Below are positions 26,977 to 36,053 of a stretch of DNA of 64,000 nt, in pieces. The position numbers were made by a program, and so were the translations under genes. Numbering within the stretch: the stretch's first letter is position 1; each line of letters starts with the position of its first letter. The stretch is from Eubacteriales bacterium (GTDB lineage Bacteria > Bacillota > Clostridia > Lachnospirales > Lachnospiraceae): NCBI GenBank assembly GCA_030536575.1, contig JAUNPS010000007.1, forward strand, positions 62,001-126,000, written 5' to 3'. The notes under the pieces were generated by a model. That model did not search any database. It was not told where the DNA came from and saw only the letters and a list, made by a program, of their open reading frames with translations.

Positions 26977-27562
26977 AATACTTTGCCTCCCATCCCTTCG
27001 AAATCTTTTCCGGCTCTTCACAGTCCCCCGCATCCCCCAGCGCTTTTCGTAATGCCTTTCTGGCATGGAACAGGCGCGTCCGCACGGTTCCTTCGCGCAA
27101 GCCTGTGCTGCGGGCAATTTCCGCCGTGGTCATTTCGTTGTAATAATACAGGATCGTCACCATCCGCTGTTTTGCCGGAAGCTTTAAAACTTCTTTATAC
27201 AGGGCAATGCTCTGCTCCGACTCCAGATAACATTCCAGAGGGGACGGCTCCGGGCTGGCGGTTTCCGCCTGGAAAATCTCCTCGACCGGCTGCTCCCGTT
27301 TCTGCTTCTGGCAGTAGCGCCAGGTCATTCTGGTCAGCATCCGGAAAAACCAGCTTTTGAAGAATTCCGGTTCCCGGATTTCCCCTGCGTGGTAGTAGCA
27401 ATGCAGAAAGGCGTTCTGTACAATGTCCTCGCTGTCCGCCTGGCTGTGAATCATCAGATAAACCGTCCGCAGCGCTTCTTCCCGATAGCGGACAAACAGC
27501 TTTTCAAAAGCTTCCTGGCTTCCCTGCTGCATTGCCCTTACCAGCTCGGCGTCTTTCTCCAT
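26960..27562 (-). CDS. ECF-type RNA polymerase sigma factor
   Basis: 200 aa. Region 2 (about 25-95) contains DSEDIVQNAFLHCYYH and FKSWFFRMLTRMTWRYCQKQKR. Region 4 (about 120-175) contains LPAKQRMVTILYYYNEMTTAEIA and LREGTVRTRLFHARKALRKAL. Size and domains match the sigma-70 ECF family. The downstream membrane protein overlaps it, forming a sigma/anti-sigma pair. A possible self-recognised promoter (TGAAC, 16 bases, GTCT) lies at 27623-27647. The target regulon is not visible in the window. Confidence 0.9.
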   Translation of the reverse strand: MEKDAELVRAMQQGSQEAFEKLFVRYREEALRTVYLMIHSQADSEDIVQNAFLHCYYHAGEIREPEFFKSWFFRMLTRMTWRYCQKQKREQPVEEIFQAETASPEPSPLECYLESEQSIALYKEVLKLPAKQRMVTILYYYNEMTTAEIARSTGLREGTVRTRLFHARKALRKALGDAGDCEEPEKISKGWEAKYYERRI

Positions 27563-27644
27563 ATCCCTGACCTCCTCTCGTTCGGTCTGTTTGTTTCTTT
27601 TTTAGATGCATCTGTATATAAGAGACTTCTCAGCATCGTTTTGT

Positions 27645-28472
27645 TCAATTTTCTGCAAAAAAATTTTTCAGTGCAAGGCATGCGCCGCACCCTCCTGCGA
27701 GGATACAGCATCCAAGGGCCAGCGCGCTCCACAGCCTTCTCACTTCGAAAATGGAAAGCCCGGCCTGAAGCACCTGCTCCACCTCTTCTTTCCAATTTTG
27801 AAAGAAGGAGCCATAAAATGAGAAATCTGACCATTTCGAGGGAATGCATCCGGTCAGGAGGTCTGAGAACCTGCTTTTTACCAGGATGACGTCTATTTGA
27901 TAGCGGTTTTTTAAGTTTTCTTCGATTTCGCGGCTTTTCTGCTCCCCGGTATCTGCCGCTGCAATGCGGTTAAAGCCGGTTTTCTCATCTTTGGAAGCCT
28001 GTATAATCAACGTTCCCCGGAATCCCTCCAAAACGCCCCGGATAATATATTCCTTCTCCCCATAGGTAACCGCCGCGCCAATCACGTTCTCGCTTCCAAA
28101 CAGCTCCCAGGCCGTATGGCTGTCCAACAGGCATCCGCTGATATCTCCGGCTGCCGGTATCTGGAAGTTTCCGGTGAGAAGGGACGGGTTTCCGCTGACC
28201 GTAAGGACTGTGACGGTAGCCGTCCGCTCCGCCGGAACGTTTGTGGCAATCGTTTGATTTGTCTCTTCCCGCCAGAAAGTCAGATCAGGGAGGCTCTCTT
28301 TTCCGGCGGCATCTTCCTGAATCTCCTCTGCCGTTTCCAATGAAATCGCCGTCTGGCTCTGGTAGTGGAATGCGCTCCCTCCTCTTTGAAGGGTGCGAAG
28401 CTGTCCCAGGCCCAGAAGGGCGCACAGGCAGAAAAGGGCTGTGCCTGTCAAAATTTTTATTTTTCTTTTCAT
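27645..28472 (-). CDS. MacB-periplasmic-core-like membrane protein, FtsX part absent
   Basis: 275 aa. One N-terminal membrane segment (ILTGTALFCLCALLGLG) is followed by an extracytoplasmic domain (about 35-235) whose pattern TVTVLTVSGNPSLL, GDISGCLLDSHTAWELFGS and VIGAAVTYGEKEYIIRGV fits the MacB_PCD domain of MacB/FtsX-type permeases. A C-terminal membrane segment (about 248-268) ends it. The rest of an FtsX domain (three more membrane segments) is missing, so it cannot be a complete permease. It overlaps the adaptor gene by 4 bases (ATGA) and is the last gene of the hybrid operon. A structural role with the HlyD-type adaptor is inferred. Confidence 0.6.
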   Translation of the reverse strand: MKRKIKILTGTALFCLCALLGLGQLRTLQRGGSAFHYQSQTAISLETAEEIQEDAAGKESLPDLTFWREETNQTIATNVPAERTATVTVLTVSGNPSLLTGNFQIPAAGDISGCLLDSHTAWELFGSENVIGAAVTYGEKEYIIRGVLEGFRGTLIIQASKDEKTGFNRIAAADTGEQKSREIEENLKNRYQIDVILVKSRFSDLLTGCIPSKWSDFSFYGSFFQNWKEEVEQVLQAGLSIFEVRRLWSALALGCCILAGGCGACLALKNFFAEN

Positions 28473-30013
28473 GAGACTTCCTTTCGGATTCTGCTTCCTG
28501 CCTGGATTTCCCGGTCGGTTTCCAGGATGATCTCCCGGTCGGAAATGCCGTCCCCGGAAACGGCCGCATAATCGCTGTTTTTATCCAGTACGGTGACTCT
28601 TATTTTCTCCGCCTCCAGGATGGTTCCCAGGATTCCTTCTTTTTCCGAAACGGCCAGCACGAAGGTTTCACCGTTTTCCGAACGCAATGCTCCAGTCGGC
28701 AGTACCATGGAATACGATTCTGTCTGCCTGCTGAAATCGGCCGTTACCAGGTCGCCGAGTTCCAGGGATGCTTCCTCTGTCACTATGGTAACTTGTAAAA
28801 CCGAGGTATCGGTTCCCACCCAGGCGATCTTTTTAATCACACCTTCCGCGAGTTCTTCTGTGCTTCCGTATTTTTTCAGGCTGACGCTGGCTCCGATTAC
28901 CAGTTCGGTTTCGTATTCGGAAGAAAGTTCTGCGGTAAGCTGTTTCTCGTCGGATACTGCCGCAATCACCGCCGCTTCTGCCGCAGAAGTTTTTTCCCCG
29001 ATTTTTACATCAATGCTTTCAATCGTTCCGGAAACTGGAGCCAATACGTTTCCCTCGTTGTCTGTGCTGCTGTCTGTGGCGTCTTCGACTGCTCTGGTGT
29101 ACTTGAGCATTGCTTCTTCGAATTCCTGCAATGCGCTCTGATATGCAGGAATTGCCTCTTCCAGGGCTTCCTGGCACGAGGTTTCCGCGTCAGGGCGTGA
29201 GAACTGATAGGTTCGCTCCCGGCTTCTTTGGTATTCCCAATAGGCCTCCTGCGCGCTTTGCAGCCCATTCCACACCTCCCGAAGCGCCTCCTGTAATTCA
29301 TTCTGGGCCGCCTGGCCGTTTTCCTGCCCGCTCTGACCCTCCCCGCCGGTCTCCTGTCCGCTCGCTTCCCCTTCGCTCTGGCCCGTCCCACTGGCCTTCT
29401 GTCCGCTCTGCTCTCCTTCACTCTGGCCCGTCCCGCTGGCCTCCTGAAGCGCCTCCTGGCCGCTCCGCTCCCCACTCTCCCACATCTCCAGATACATCTC
29501 CAAATATTCCTGATACTCCCCGAAATATTCATACTCCTTCTCCCGCATCGCAAGCTCCAGCCGATCCTCCTCCAAATCATCGTCCGCCTTCCAATACCAG
29601 GACGCCGTCTTTTCCAAATACGCCTGCCATGCTTCATAAGCCGCCAAATAAACCTCCTCCGCCTCCTGAAGCTCCCTCATCCCCTCTTTTTCCCACACAA
29701 ACAGATCCTCTTCCGCCCGCCGCAGCGCCGTATTCTCCGACACCCGCAGCAATGGCTCTCCCTCCTCCACCGTATCCCCCTCTTTTCCATAAACCTCTTC
29801 CACATACCGATTTTCCGGGACAAGGACGGCATATTTCACCCCTGCCTCCACCTTTCCCAACGCGCTGACCGTATGCGTAATCCTGCCGGATACCGCCTTC
29901 GTCGTCCCCACAACCGCCGTCGTCATACTCGCCGCCGCCCTGGACAGAAACGTAAACAGAACCATCGCCGCCAAAAAGGCAATCCCGGCCTTTTTCATTC
30001 TTTTTTTCATCAA
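28469..30013 (-). CDS. HlyD/MacA-type adaptor protein with low-complexity insert
   Basis: 514 aa. After an N-terminal membrane anchor (IAFLAAMVLFTFLSRAAA) come a barrel-sandwich half (about 45-90, YAVLVPENRYVEEVYGKEGDTVEEGEPLL), a long coiled-coil (about 95-320), the second barrel half (about 325-360, VLAPVSGTIESIDVKIGEKTSA) and a beta-barrel plus membrane-proximal domain (about 365-514). The hairpin contains a Gly/Ser/Gln/Glu-rich insert at about 185-240 with near repeats of SGTGQSEGE and SGQ. Adaptors of this type link inner-membrane transporters to the cell surface. No cognate MacB-type ATPase is next to it. It overlaps neighbours by 4 bases on both sides. Confidence 0.85.
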   Translation of the reverse strand: MMKKRMKKAGIAFLAAMVLFTFLSRAAASMTTAVVGTTKAVSGRITHTVSALGKVEAGVKYAVLVPENRYVEEVYGKEGDTVEEGEPLLRVSENTALRRAEEDLFVWEKEGMRELQEAEEVYLAAYEAWQAYLEKTASWYWKADDDLEEDRLELAMREKEYEYFGEYQEYLEMYLEMWESGERSGQEALQEASGTGQSEGEQSGQKASGTGQSEGEASGQETGGEGQSGQENGQAAQNELQEALREVWNGLQSAQEAYWEYQRSRERTYQFSRPDAETSCQEALEEAIPAYQSALQEFEEAMLKYTRAVEDATDSSTDNEGNVLAPVSGTIESIDVKIGEKTSAAEAAVIAAVSDEKQLTAELSSEYETELVIGASVSLKKYGSTEELAEGVIKKIAWVGTDTSVLQVTIVTEEASLELGDLVTADFSRQTESYSMVLPTGALRSENGETFVLAVSEKEGILGTILEAEKIRVTVLDKNSDYAAVSGDGISDREIILETDREIQAGSRIRKEVS

Positions 30014-30873
30014 CCCCGAACCTCTTCTTTCTTAACATGAGACGCCTCAATCCCCTGTTCCAAATACTCCTCTCCGTTCAAAAATACCAGAAAAACCGGC
30101 AAAAAAGTCAGCACCGACACCGCGAAAGCGAACCCGACGCTTCCCTCCTCAATTTCCGGAAGCAGAATCGACAGCGGCCAAAGGCTTTTCGTCTTCAGAA
30201 AGGCCAGCGGCTGCTCGATCATGTTCCAGCTTTCCGGAATCCCCAGCACCATTGCGGAAAAAATCCCGGATTTCCCCAAGGGCAGCCCGATATGGAAAAA
30301 TAATCCCCACGCGCCTGCCCCGTCCAGCCGCCCGGCCTCCACGATCTCCTCCGGAATCCCCGCAAAAAACCGGTACATCAGAAAAACCGGAAATGTGGAA
30401 AACGCGCCTTGAAAAATCAGCCCCAGATGGCTGTCCAGCAGGTTCAGCTCCTTTAAAACCAGATAATCCGACAGCATCAGAACCTGAAACGGCATCAGCA
30501 TCAGGGCAATGTACAGCCAGATCACCGTCTTTTTAAGCGGAAACGAATACCTGGCAAGGCCCCATGCCGCCGGTATCCCAAAAAGCATCTGGCCGCACAG
30601 AATTCCCAGCGTTATTTTTCCGGTATTCCAGAACATGACGAAAAATTCCGGCGTATCCAGCAAAATTTCCACGTAAGCCCGGAGCGTCGGATAGAGCGGA
30701 AAGAGGAACAATTTCGCATAGTCCTCTCCCTGGCCGAGTATCCCGCCCAGTTGGAGCGTCAGTTCCCCTTCACCCATAAAGGAACCGGCAATTAAAAAGC
30801 ACACCGGCAGCACCGCGAACAGCGCGCAGGCCAGAACCAGCCCTTCAATTCTTCTTCTGCAATGCTTCCTCAT
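30010..30873 (-). CDS. Carbohydrate-type ABC permease, MalG type
   Basis: 287 aa with six membrane segments. The EAA loop EEIVEAGRLDGAGAWGLFFHIGLPLGK is near residues 175-200. Start ATG 30873 follows the previous permease directly; its ribosome site (AAGGAG) is within that gene. The 4-base overlap with the adaptor gene shows that an importer-type permease and an efflux-type adaptor are translationally coupled, an unusual pairing. CUT1 family length. Confidence 0.88.
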   Translation of the reverse strand: MRKHCRRRIEGLVLACALFAVLPVCFLIAGSFMGEGELTLQLGGILGQGEDYAKLFLFPLYPTLRAYVEILLDTPEFFVMFWNTGKITLGILCGQMLFGIPAAWGLARYSFPLKKTVIWLYIALMLMPFQVLMLSDYLVLKELNLLDSHLGLIFQGAFSTFPVFLMYRFFAGIPEEIVEAGRLDGAGAWGLFFHIGLPLGKSGIFSAMVLGIPESWNMIEQPLAFLKTKSLWPLSILLPEIEEGSVGFAFAVSVLTFLPVFLVFLNGEEYLEQGIEASHVKKEEVRG

Positions 30874-31716
30874 TCATCCCATCTCCTTTCCCCAGACTTT
30901 ATACAAAATCCCCAGAAAGCTTAAAATCACAATACTTAAAAGAACAGAAGCCGCCGACATTTTATCCAATGCCAGTATCCGGAACCAATTATTAAATAAA
31001 TGCTGCATCATATACATGCTGTCATGGGGATAATTCCCCGCCACCAGATAGGCCTCCCGGAATACCTTGAAGGAATTCAGCATGGAGAGCACCGCCGCCG
31101 TAGCAAAAACCTGTTTTAAATTCGGCAGCGTCATACTCCGGAAAATCCGGAATTCCCCCGCCCCGTCGATTCTGGCCGCTTCGTAAATGCTGCTGTCGAT
31201 CTGCTTTAACCCGGCCAGCCATAGGATCACATGGTAGCCGCTGTTCCGCCATAGATAGCTGAAAACCAGAATCCAGAATGCCGCCGAAGAATTCAGCCAG
31301 TTGTTCACAGGCAGTCCCATTCTCTCTAAAACGGCATTCAAAAGCCCGTACCGATGAAAAAGGAGCTTCCAGATCAGGGCTGTCGAGACCGCCGGAAGGG
31401 CCATCGGCAGCAAAAGCATCCATTTATACCATGCGCCGTACCGGCACCGCTGAATCAAAACTGCAAGCGCCAGGGAACCGGCGAGCAAAACCGGAATACA
31501 GATCAGAATAAAGCGCAGCGTATTTTTCGAAGCCAGCAGAAACGCTTCGTTTTGAAATAATTTTCGAAAATTTTCCAGCCCCGCAAAGCCTTGCCCGGTA
31601 CTTCGGGCAAAGGCGCGCCGGAACACGTCCAGCCAGGGGATACAATAAAACAGAAGGACTCCTGACAGGCTTGGGAGAATCCAGAGAACTCCCGTCCAGT
31701 TTTTCTTTTTCTTCAT
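30874..31716 (-). CDS. Carbohydrate-type ABC permease, UgpA/MalF type
   Basis: 280 aa, six membrane segments, beginning WTGVLWILPSLSGVLLFYCI. The EAA loop YEAARIDGAGEFRIFRSMTLPNLK is near residue 185. It abuts the second permease and follows the binding protein by 4 bases, with GGAGTG of the binding-protein end as ribosome site. Part of the hybrid operon 33895-27645. Confidence 0.88.
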   Translation of the reverse strand: MKKKKNWTGVLWILPSLSGVLLFYCIPWLDVFRRAFARSTGQGFAGLENFRKLFQNEAFLLASKNTLRFILICIPVLLAGSLALAVLIQRCRYGAWYKWMLLLPMALPAVSTALIWKLLFHRYGLLNAVLERMGLPVNNWLNSSAAFWILVFSYLWRNSGYHVILWLAGLKQIDSSIYEAARIDGAGEFRIFRSMTLPNLKQVFATAAVLSMLNSFKVFREAYLVAGNYPHDSMYMMQHLFNNWFRILALDKMSAASVLLSIVILSFLGILYKVWGKEMG

Positions 31717-31720
31717 AGGC

Positions 31721-33895
31721 TCACTCCGCCATGTGAAGGTTTACCTTCTGTAAAATGCTGTTTACCGTTTCCTCCAGGGAAGCTTCGCCGGAAAGGTAAC
31801 GAACGCCCTGCTCCGTCACCGTTTCCCGGATGACGGTGTCTGTGACTGTGGGCGTGTGCAGTTCCCGAATTATCTCTTCAATTTTCTCGAAGCCTGCGCG
31901 GCTCTCTTCCTCCGGAAGGGTATCATACTCCACATTCCGCGCAACCTCCTCTTCCCGCATCTCCTGAAATGCCGTCTGATTCACCGGATAAGCCGTATCC
32001 TCGATGGTAAACTGCTTTTGGCAGTCAGAGGATAAAAATTCCTTCACGAAGGCAAGCGCGGCCTGCTGATTTTCACTCTTCGCATTCACACTGATGATTT
32101 CCACCGGGACAAAAACGCCGCTGCTCTGGCCTTTCGCACTGGTAAAGGCAAGATCCACTTCCAGAAGCGCCAACGAAAAATTCAGGGATTTGGATGTGTA
32201 GATCCCTAGCGTCGTCTCCCCCCGTTCGATCTGGTAAGGAATCCACAGTTCTGCGTTATCTTCGTCGTAGTCCGCGTTTGTCTGCTCGATATCGGCCTGG
32301 CTGATCCCTTCTTTCTGGATATCGTTTATCCTTTTCGCCGTCTCCAGAAACTCGGACAGCTTTTTGGAATCCATCTCCCCGCTTTCATCCAGCCAGGAAG
32401 GGGAACAGAAGTCTGCGAGTCCGTCCAGCAGCAGTTCGTCATACCTTCCCACCACGCTGGCCCTTTTCGGATACTGCGCTTTCAGCGCGCTTACCTGCTC
32501 CGCCAGGGAAGACAAGTCCGTAATCTGGCTGATATTCTTTTCCGGGCCGACCAGAATCGGTATCCGGAAACGTGCCGGAACTGCGTAAACCTGCCCTTCC
32601 GTTTCATAGGTATAAACGATATTATCATAAATTCCTTCTTCGTTTGCCACATCTCGTAAGACATTTGATAAATCTGCCAGCAAACCGCTCTCGCAGGACT
32701 GTTCCACGTCCATTCCGTCCAGAATAATCAGATCCGGCCCGGTTCCGGCTAAAATTTCCGTGTTCAGGGTTTTGATTGCGTCATCCGCTGTAACGCCTGT
32801 CCCCTCTGTCATTCCGATTTCCAGCGATACGACGATATCCGGATTGTTTTGGTTATAAGTATTGATTTCCTGCTGAAGCAGCGCATTTTCATATAAAGAA
32901 TATATGGTAAGCTTTTCTGTCGTCTCCTGTTCGCCGCCCGCCGCATACCGCTTTAATTCCGCCGTATTTTCTCTGATATAAGCAATGAGCACACTTTGAT
33001 CGGAAAGCACCGCAAGTTTCCGGAAATTGCTGTTGTTATCCCCCATGGTATTCGTACTGCCGTCCAGGAGCTGTTCTGTCACGCTTCCTCCTGCCGTATA
33101 ATGAAAAATCCCTCTCCGGGAAGCATAGGAAAAGCCGTTCCCGTCCGAATCCTGAAGAAAACAGCCGCTTTTTCCGGAACTCGAAAAGTCTGAGAGATCC
33201 TGGGTAAGAAGACGGTTTACCACCTCATTGCCCTCCTGCATCTCGCCTTTTTTGTCATAAAATTTCACGCCCTCCCCAGTAAGAGCCAGAATGTTTCCGT
33301 TGAAAGCTGCCGTCAGATAGTGCATTTCTCCTTCCGCCGGAATTTCTCCAATCACCGTTCCGCTTGTAATGTCAATGATTTGGATGTTGCTCTCCGTATC
33401 GGTTACAAGCAAAGTGTCTTCATCTGCAAATTCCAGGGTGTAGCATGCATTGCCATCAAAATCAATCCCGATGGACTGTGACGTTCCGTCCGTGTGATAG
33501 ACCGCAATCTCCTGGCCTCCCGCAAACGCAAAACTGCCCTGGGGGCTGATGGCCGCTATCGTCCTATTCTCCGAAAGCCAGGCCGTTTTTTCTTCGGAAA
33601 TGTTCCAGGTACTCCCCGCGTCCGCCGAGGAATACGCCGCCTGATCCGTAATCATCCAGACCGTTCCGGAAATTTCCCGAATTGCCTTTACATCGTTTGT
33701 ATTTTCCGGCAGGGTAAGGGCTTCTTCCCTGTAACTTCCTGTGCTTGCGCTCGTGGAAACCAACGCTGCGCTGCCTGAATCTGTTTCCGTATCTTGGCTG
33801 CCCGCGCTGTCCGCCAGGCGCTGACAGCCGCCAAAACTGACCGCCGCCGCTGACAGCATTCCAATAACCAGAAAATTTCGCAGTATCCGCTTCAT
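31721..33895 (-). CDS. Lipoprotein fusing a beta-propeller-like domain to an ABC solute-binding domain
   Basis: 724 aa, almost twice the length of a normal binding protein. Lipobox FGGC gives a mature Cys at 24. Residues about 50-345 look like a WD/BNR-type beta-propeller: repeats such as GTVWMITDQAAYSSADAGSTW, SPQGSFAFAGGQEIAVY and EDTLLVTDTESNIQIIDI. Residues about 345-700 form a family 1 solute-binding domain (EKLTIYSLYENALLQQEINTYNQ is its start; GPDLIILDGMDVEQ, GQVYAVPARFRIPILVG). The ligand cannot be told. It heads the operon with two permeases, an adaptor and a MacB-like protein and is divergent from a two-component system. Confidence 0.82.
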   Translation of the reverse strand: MKRILRNFLVIGMLSAAAVSFGGCQRLADSAGSQDTETDSGSAALVSTSASTGSYREEALTLPENTNDVKAIREISGTVWMITDQAAYSSADAGSTWNISEEKTAWLSENRTIAAISPQGSFAFAGGQEIAVYHTDGTSQSIGIDFDGNACYTLEFADEDTLLVTDTESNIQIIDITSGTVIGEIPAEGEMHYLTAAFNGNILALTGEGVKFYDKKGEMQEGNEVVNRLLTQDLSDFSSSGKSGCFLQDSDGNGFSYASRRGIFHYTAGGSVTEQLLDGSTNTMGDNNSNFRKLAVLSDQSVLIAYIRENTAELKRYAAGGEQETTEKLTIYSLYENALLQQEINTYNQNNPDIVVSLEIGMTEGTGVTADDAIKTLNTEILAGTGPDLIILDGMDVEQSCESGLLADLSNVLRDVANEEGIYDNIVYTYETEGQVYAVPARFRIPILVGPEKNISQITDLSSLAEQVSALKAQYPKRASVVGRYDELLLDGLADFCSPSWLDESGEMDSKKLSEFLETAKRINDIQKEGISQADIEQTNADYDEDNAELWIPYQIERGETTLGIYTSKSLNFSLALLEVDLAFTSAKGQSSGVFVPVEIISVNAKSENQQAALAFVKEFLSSDCQKQFTIEDTAYPVNQTAFQEMREEEVARNVEYDTLPEEESRAGFEKIEEIIRELHTPTVTDTVIRETVTEQGVRYLSGEASLEETVNSILQKVNLHMAE

Positions 33896-33999
33896 GTTTC
33901 TGTCCTCCTTTTTGAATTTCCCGCCCTGCGCAGAACGTTTTTTACATTTTCATCTTATCACAGCAATCTCGAAATTTTTTCTAATTTCCATGGAATTTT

Positions 34000-34032
34000 T
34001 TAGAGATAAATTAGAGACAGAAATGGTATAAT
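34000..34032 (+). promoter_or_regulatory. Two-component system promoter with direct repeats
   Basis: An extended -10 (TGGTATAAT, TATAAT at 34027-34032) has no good -35. In its place is a direct repeat TTAGAGA at 34000 and 34011, an 11-base period typical of OmpR/PhoB-type binding sites. This fits auto-activation by the regulator at 34056, and the same region could drive the divergent lipoprotein operon. Confidence 0.55.
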
Positions 34033-34055
34033 AGGCAGATAGAAAGGAGTGTGCC

Positions 34056-34727
34056 ATGCGAATTTTACTGATTGAAGACGATGCCGATTTTTCCAGTTCC
34101 CTCCAGAGCCAGCTCGTACACAATGGTTTTGAAGTCGACATTTGTTCGAACGGCAGCGACGGCCTTTTCTATTTGAAACAGCAGGATTACCACCTGATTC
34201 TTCTGGATCGGCTGATGCCCGTCCTGGACGGAATGAGTTTTCTGCAGATTATCCGCCGTCAGAATCTTTCCACTCCGGTCATTTTCATTACCGGAATCGG
34301 GGAGCTGGCCGCCAGGATTGACGGTTTAAACGGCGGAGCAGATGATTATCTGGTAAAACCCTTTGCGTTTGAGGAACTGTTGGCCCGGATTCACTGTATT
34401 TTGCGCCGCCCGCAGGCCCTGAAGACCGCGCATCCGGTTTCTGCCGGAGACTTGACCTGGTATCCCTCGGAAAAGGAGCTTCATTGCCGGGAAACGTCCT
34501 GCACGCTGACCGCGAAGGAAAGCGCCCTGCTGGAGCTTTTTCTGGCGCATCCGAACCAGACGCTGACCAGGGAACGCATTTTTTCAGAAATCTGGGGATA
34601 TGATACGGACGTGGAATCCGGAAATCTGGATAATTATATTTATTTTCTGAGAAACCGCATCCGCTCGCTGAAAAGTACGGCCTCTTTACAGACAGTTCGG
34701 GGCGTCGGATACCGTCTGACCCTCTGA
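34056..34727 (+). CDS. OmpR/PhoB family response regulator
   Basis: 223 aa. Receiver domain with the acidic pair at 7-8, Asp51 (LILLDRLMPVLDG) and conserved Lys (DDYLVKPF). A winged-helix DNA-binding domain (about 130-222) ends VRGVGYRLTL, with ESGNLDNYIYFLRNRI. AAAGGAG ribosome site. Followed 22 bases later by its kinase and divergent from the hybrid importer/adaptor operon, which it probably controls. Confidence 0.93.
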   Translation: MRILLIEDDADFSSSLQSQLVHNGFEVDICSNGSDGLFYLKQQDYHLILLDRLMPVLDGMSFLQIIRRQNLSTPVIFITGIGELAARIDGLNGGADDYLVKPFAFEELLARIHCILRRPQALKTAHPVSAGDLTWYPSEKELHCRETSCTLTAKESALLELFLAHPNQTLTRERIFSEIWGYDTDVESGNLDNYIYFLRNRIRSLKSTASLQTVRGVGYRLTL

Positions 34728-34749
34728 ATCGGGCCGGAAAGGAGTTTCT

Positions 34750-36042
34750 ATGTATCGGAAATTACGTTTCCAGTTGACGGCTTTCTGCGTGCTGGTGATC
34801 GGCGTTGTCCTGGCGGCGGTAGTGTGTATCAGCCTGAAGCTGTTCCGGGACAATCAGGAACTGAAATGCTTCAATGACTTTCAGGAAACCATGAACCGCA
34901 TCTGCCAGACCCTTTCCACAAGCGAAAGCATTTCGCACTCCTGGCTGACGGAAGTCTCTGCGGAAAATGATCTGGCGCTCTCAATTCTGGATAACGTTCT
35001 TCCGCTTCTGTACCAGGTGGATTCGGAAAATGAAAACCTGGATTCTTATTTTCTTCAGGCGCGCAGTGTGGCCGTGGAGTCCTACGCGCTTTCGGAGCTT
35101 TCCGTAAAGACGAGCAATTATCCGAAGCATGTGGAATTTCAGATGAAAACGGACGCGGACGGCGTCTATCTGGCTTCGGTCGCCTATATTCCAAAGGAAT
35201 TCGGTCTTTTGACCGTGACCGCACTGTTTGACCTTACCTCACATCTGTCTTACCTGGACGGGCTGTATCCGCCGATCGTTCTCTCGGCTTTGGGGGCGGC
35301 TCTGCTTTTAAGCGTCCTCTCTTTTTTTCTGATTCGGCGTCTGATCCGCCCTCTGGAGGAGAGTCATGAGCGGCAGACTGCTTTTTTTGCCGCCGCTTCG
35401 CATGAGCTGCGTTCTCCGTTGGCGGTCATTCTTTCTTCCCTGTCTGCGATGGAGGCCGCGCCGCAGGGAAAGGCGGATGGGTTTTTAGGGATTGTAAAAA
35501 AAGAAAGCCTGCGCATGCAGCGTTTGGTGAATGATATGTTTACGCTGGCTTCTTTGGATAATGGGAGCGTTTCGATTCGGAAGGAGCCGGTTTTTCTGGA
35601 TAATCTTTTGATTGAGGCGTATGAAAGGTTCTGCGGGCTGGCAGCGCAGAAGAAAATTCGGATTGAGGTGCGGCTGCCGGAGGAGGTGCTTCCGGAGGCT
35701 TTTTGTGATCCGGAGAGGATTGCGCAGGTGTTTACGATTTTGTTGGACAATGCGGTGGCTTATACGCCGGAGGGCGGGATGATTTGGGTGTCTTTGGAGG
35801 GCGGACAGTCAGGATTTACGGTGAGGGTGGCGGACAATGGGTTCGGGGTGCCTAAGGAGCAGCGGGAGGATATTTTTTCACGGTTTTACCGATGTGACCA
35901 GGCCAGGACGGATAAGGAGCATTTTGGGCTTGGGCTTAGTATTGCGCGGGAGATTGTGGAGCTGCATGGCGGGAAGATTCTGGTGCGGGAGGCGGAAGGC
36001 GGCGGAGCGGAGTTTGTGGTGACGCTGCCGGGGGTGAGGTAG
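34750..36042 (+). CDS. Sensor histidine kinase
   Basis: 430 aa with two membrane segments (about 8-30 and 178-200) bounding an extracytoplasmic sensor of about 145 residues that I cannot assign. His218 lies in AAASHELRSPLAVI. The HATPase domain has LDNAVAYTPEGG, VADNGFGVP and GLGLSIAREIVELHGG. AAAGGAG precedes the ATG. It pairs with the upstream OmpR-type regulator. The sensor may read the state of the divergent transporter system. The signal is unknown. Confidence 0.93.
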   Translation: MYRKLRFQLTAFCVLVIGVVLAAVVCISLKLFRDNQELKCFNDFQETMNRICQTLSTSESISHSWLTEVSAENDLALSILDNVLPLLYQVDSENENLDSYFLQARSVAVESYALSELSVKTSNYPKHVEFQMKTDADGVYLASVAYIPKEFGLLTVTALFDLTSHLSYLDGLYPPIVLSALGAALLLSVLSFFLIRRLIRPLEESHERQTAFFAAASHELRSPLAVILSSLSAMEAAPQGKADGFLGIVKKESLRMQRLVNDMFTLASLDNGSVSIRKEPVFLDNLLIEAYERFCGLAAQKKIRIEVRLPEEVLPEAFCDPERIAQVFTILLDNAVAYTPEGGMIWVSLEGGQSGFTVRVADNGFGVPKEQREDIFSRFYRCDQARTDKEHFGLGLSIAREIVELHGGKILVREAEGGGAEFVVTLPGVR

Positions 36043-36053
36043 GAGGCTGGGCG

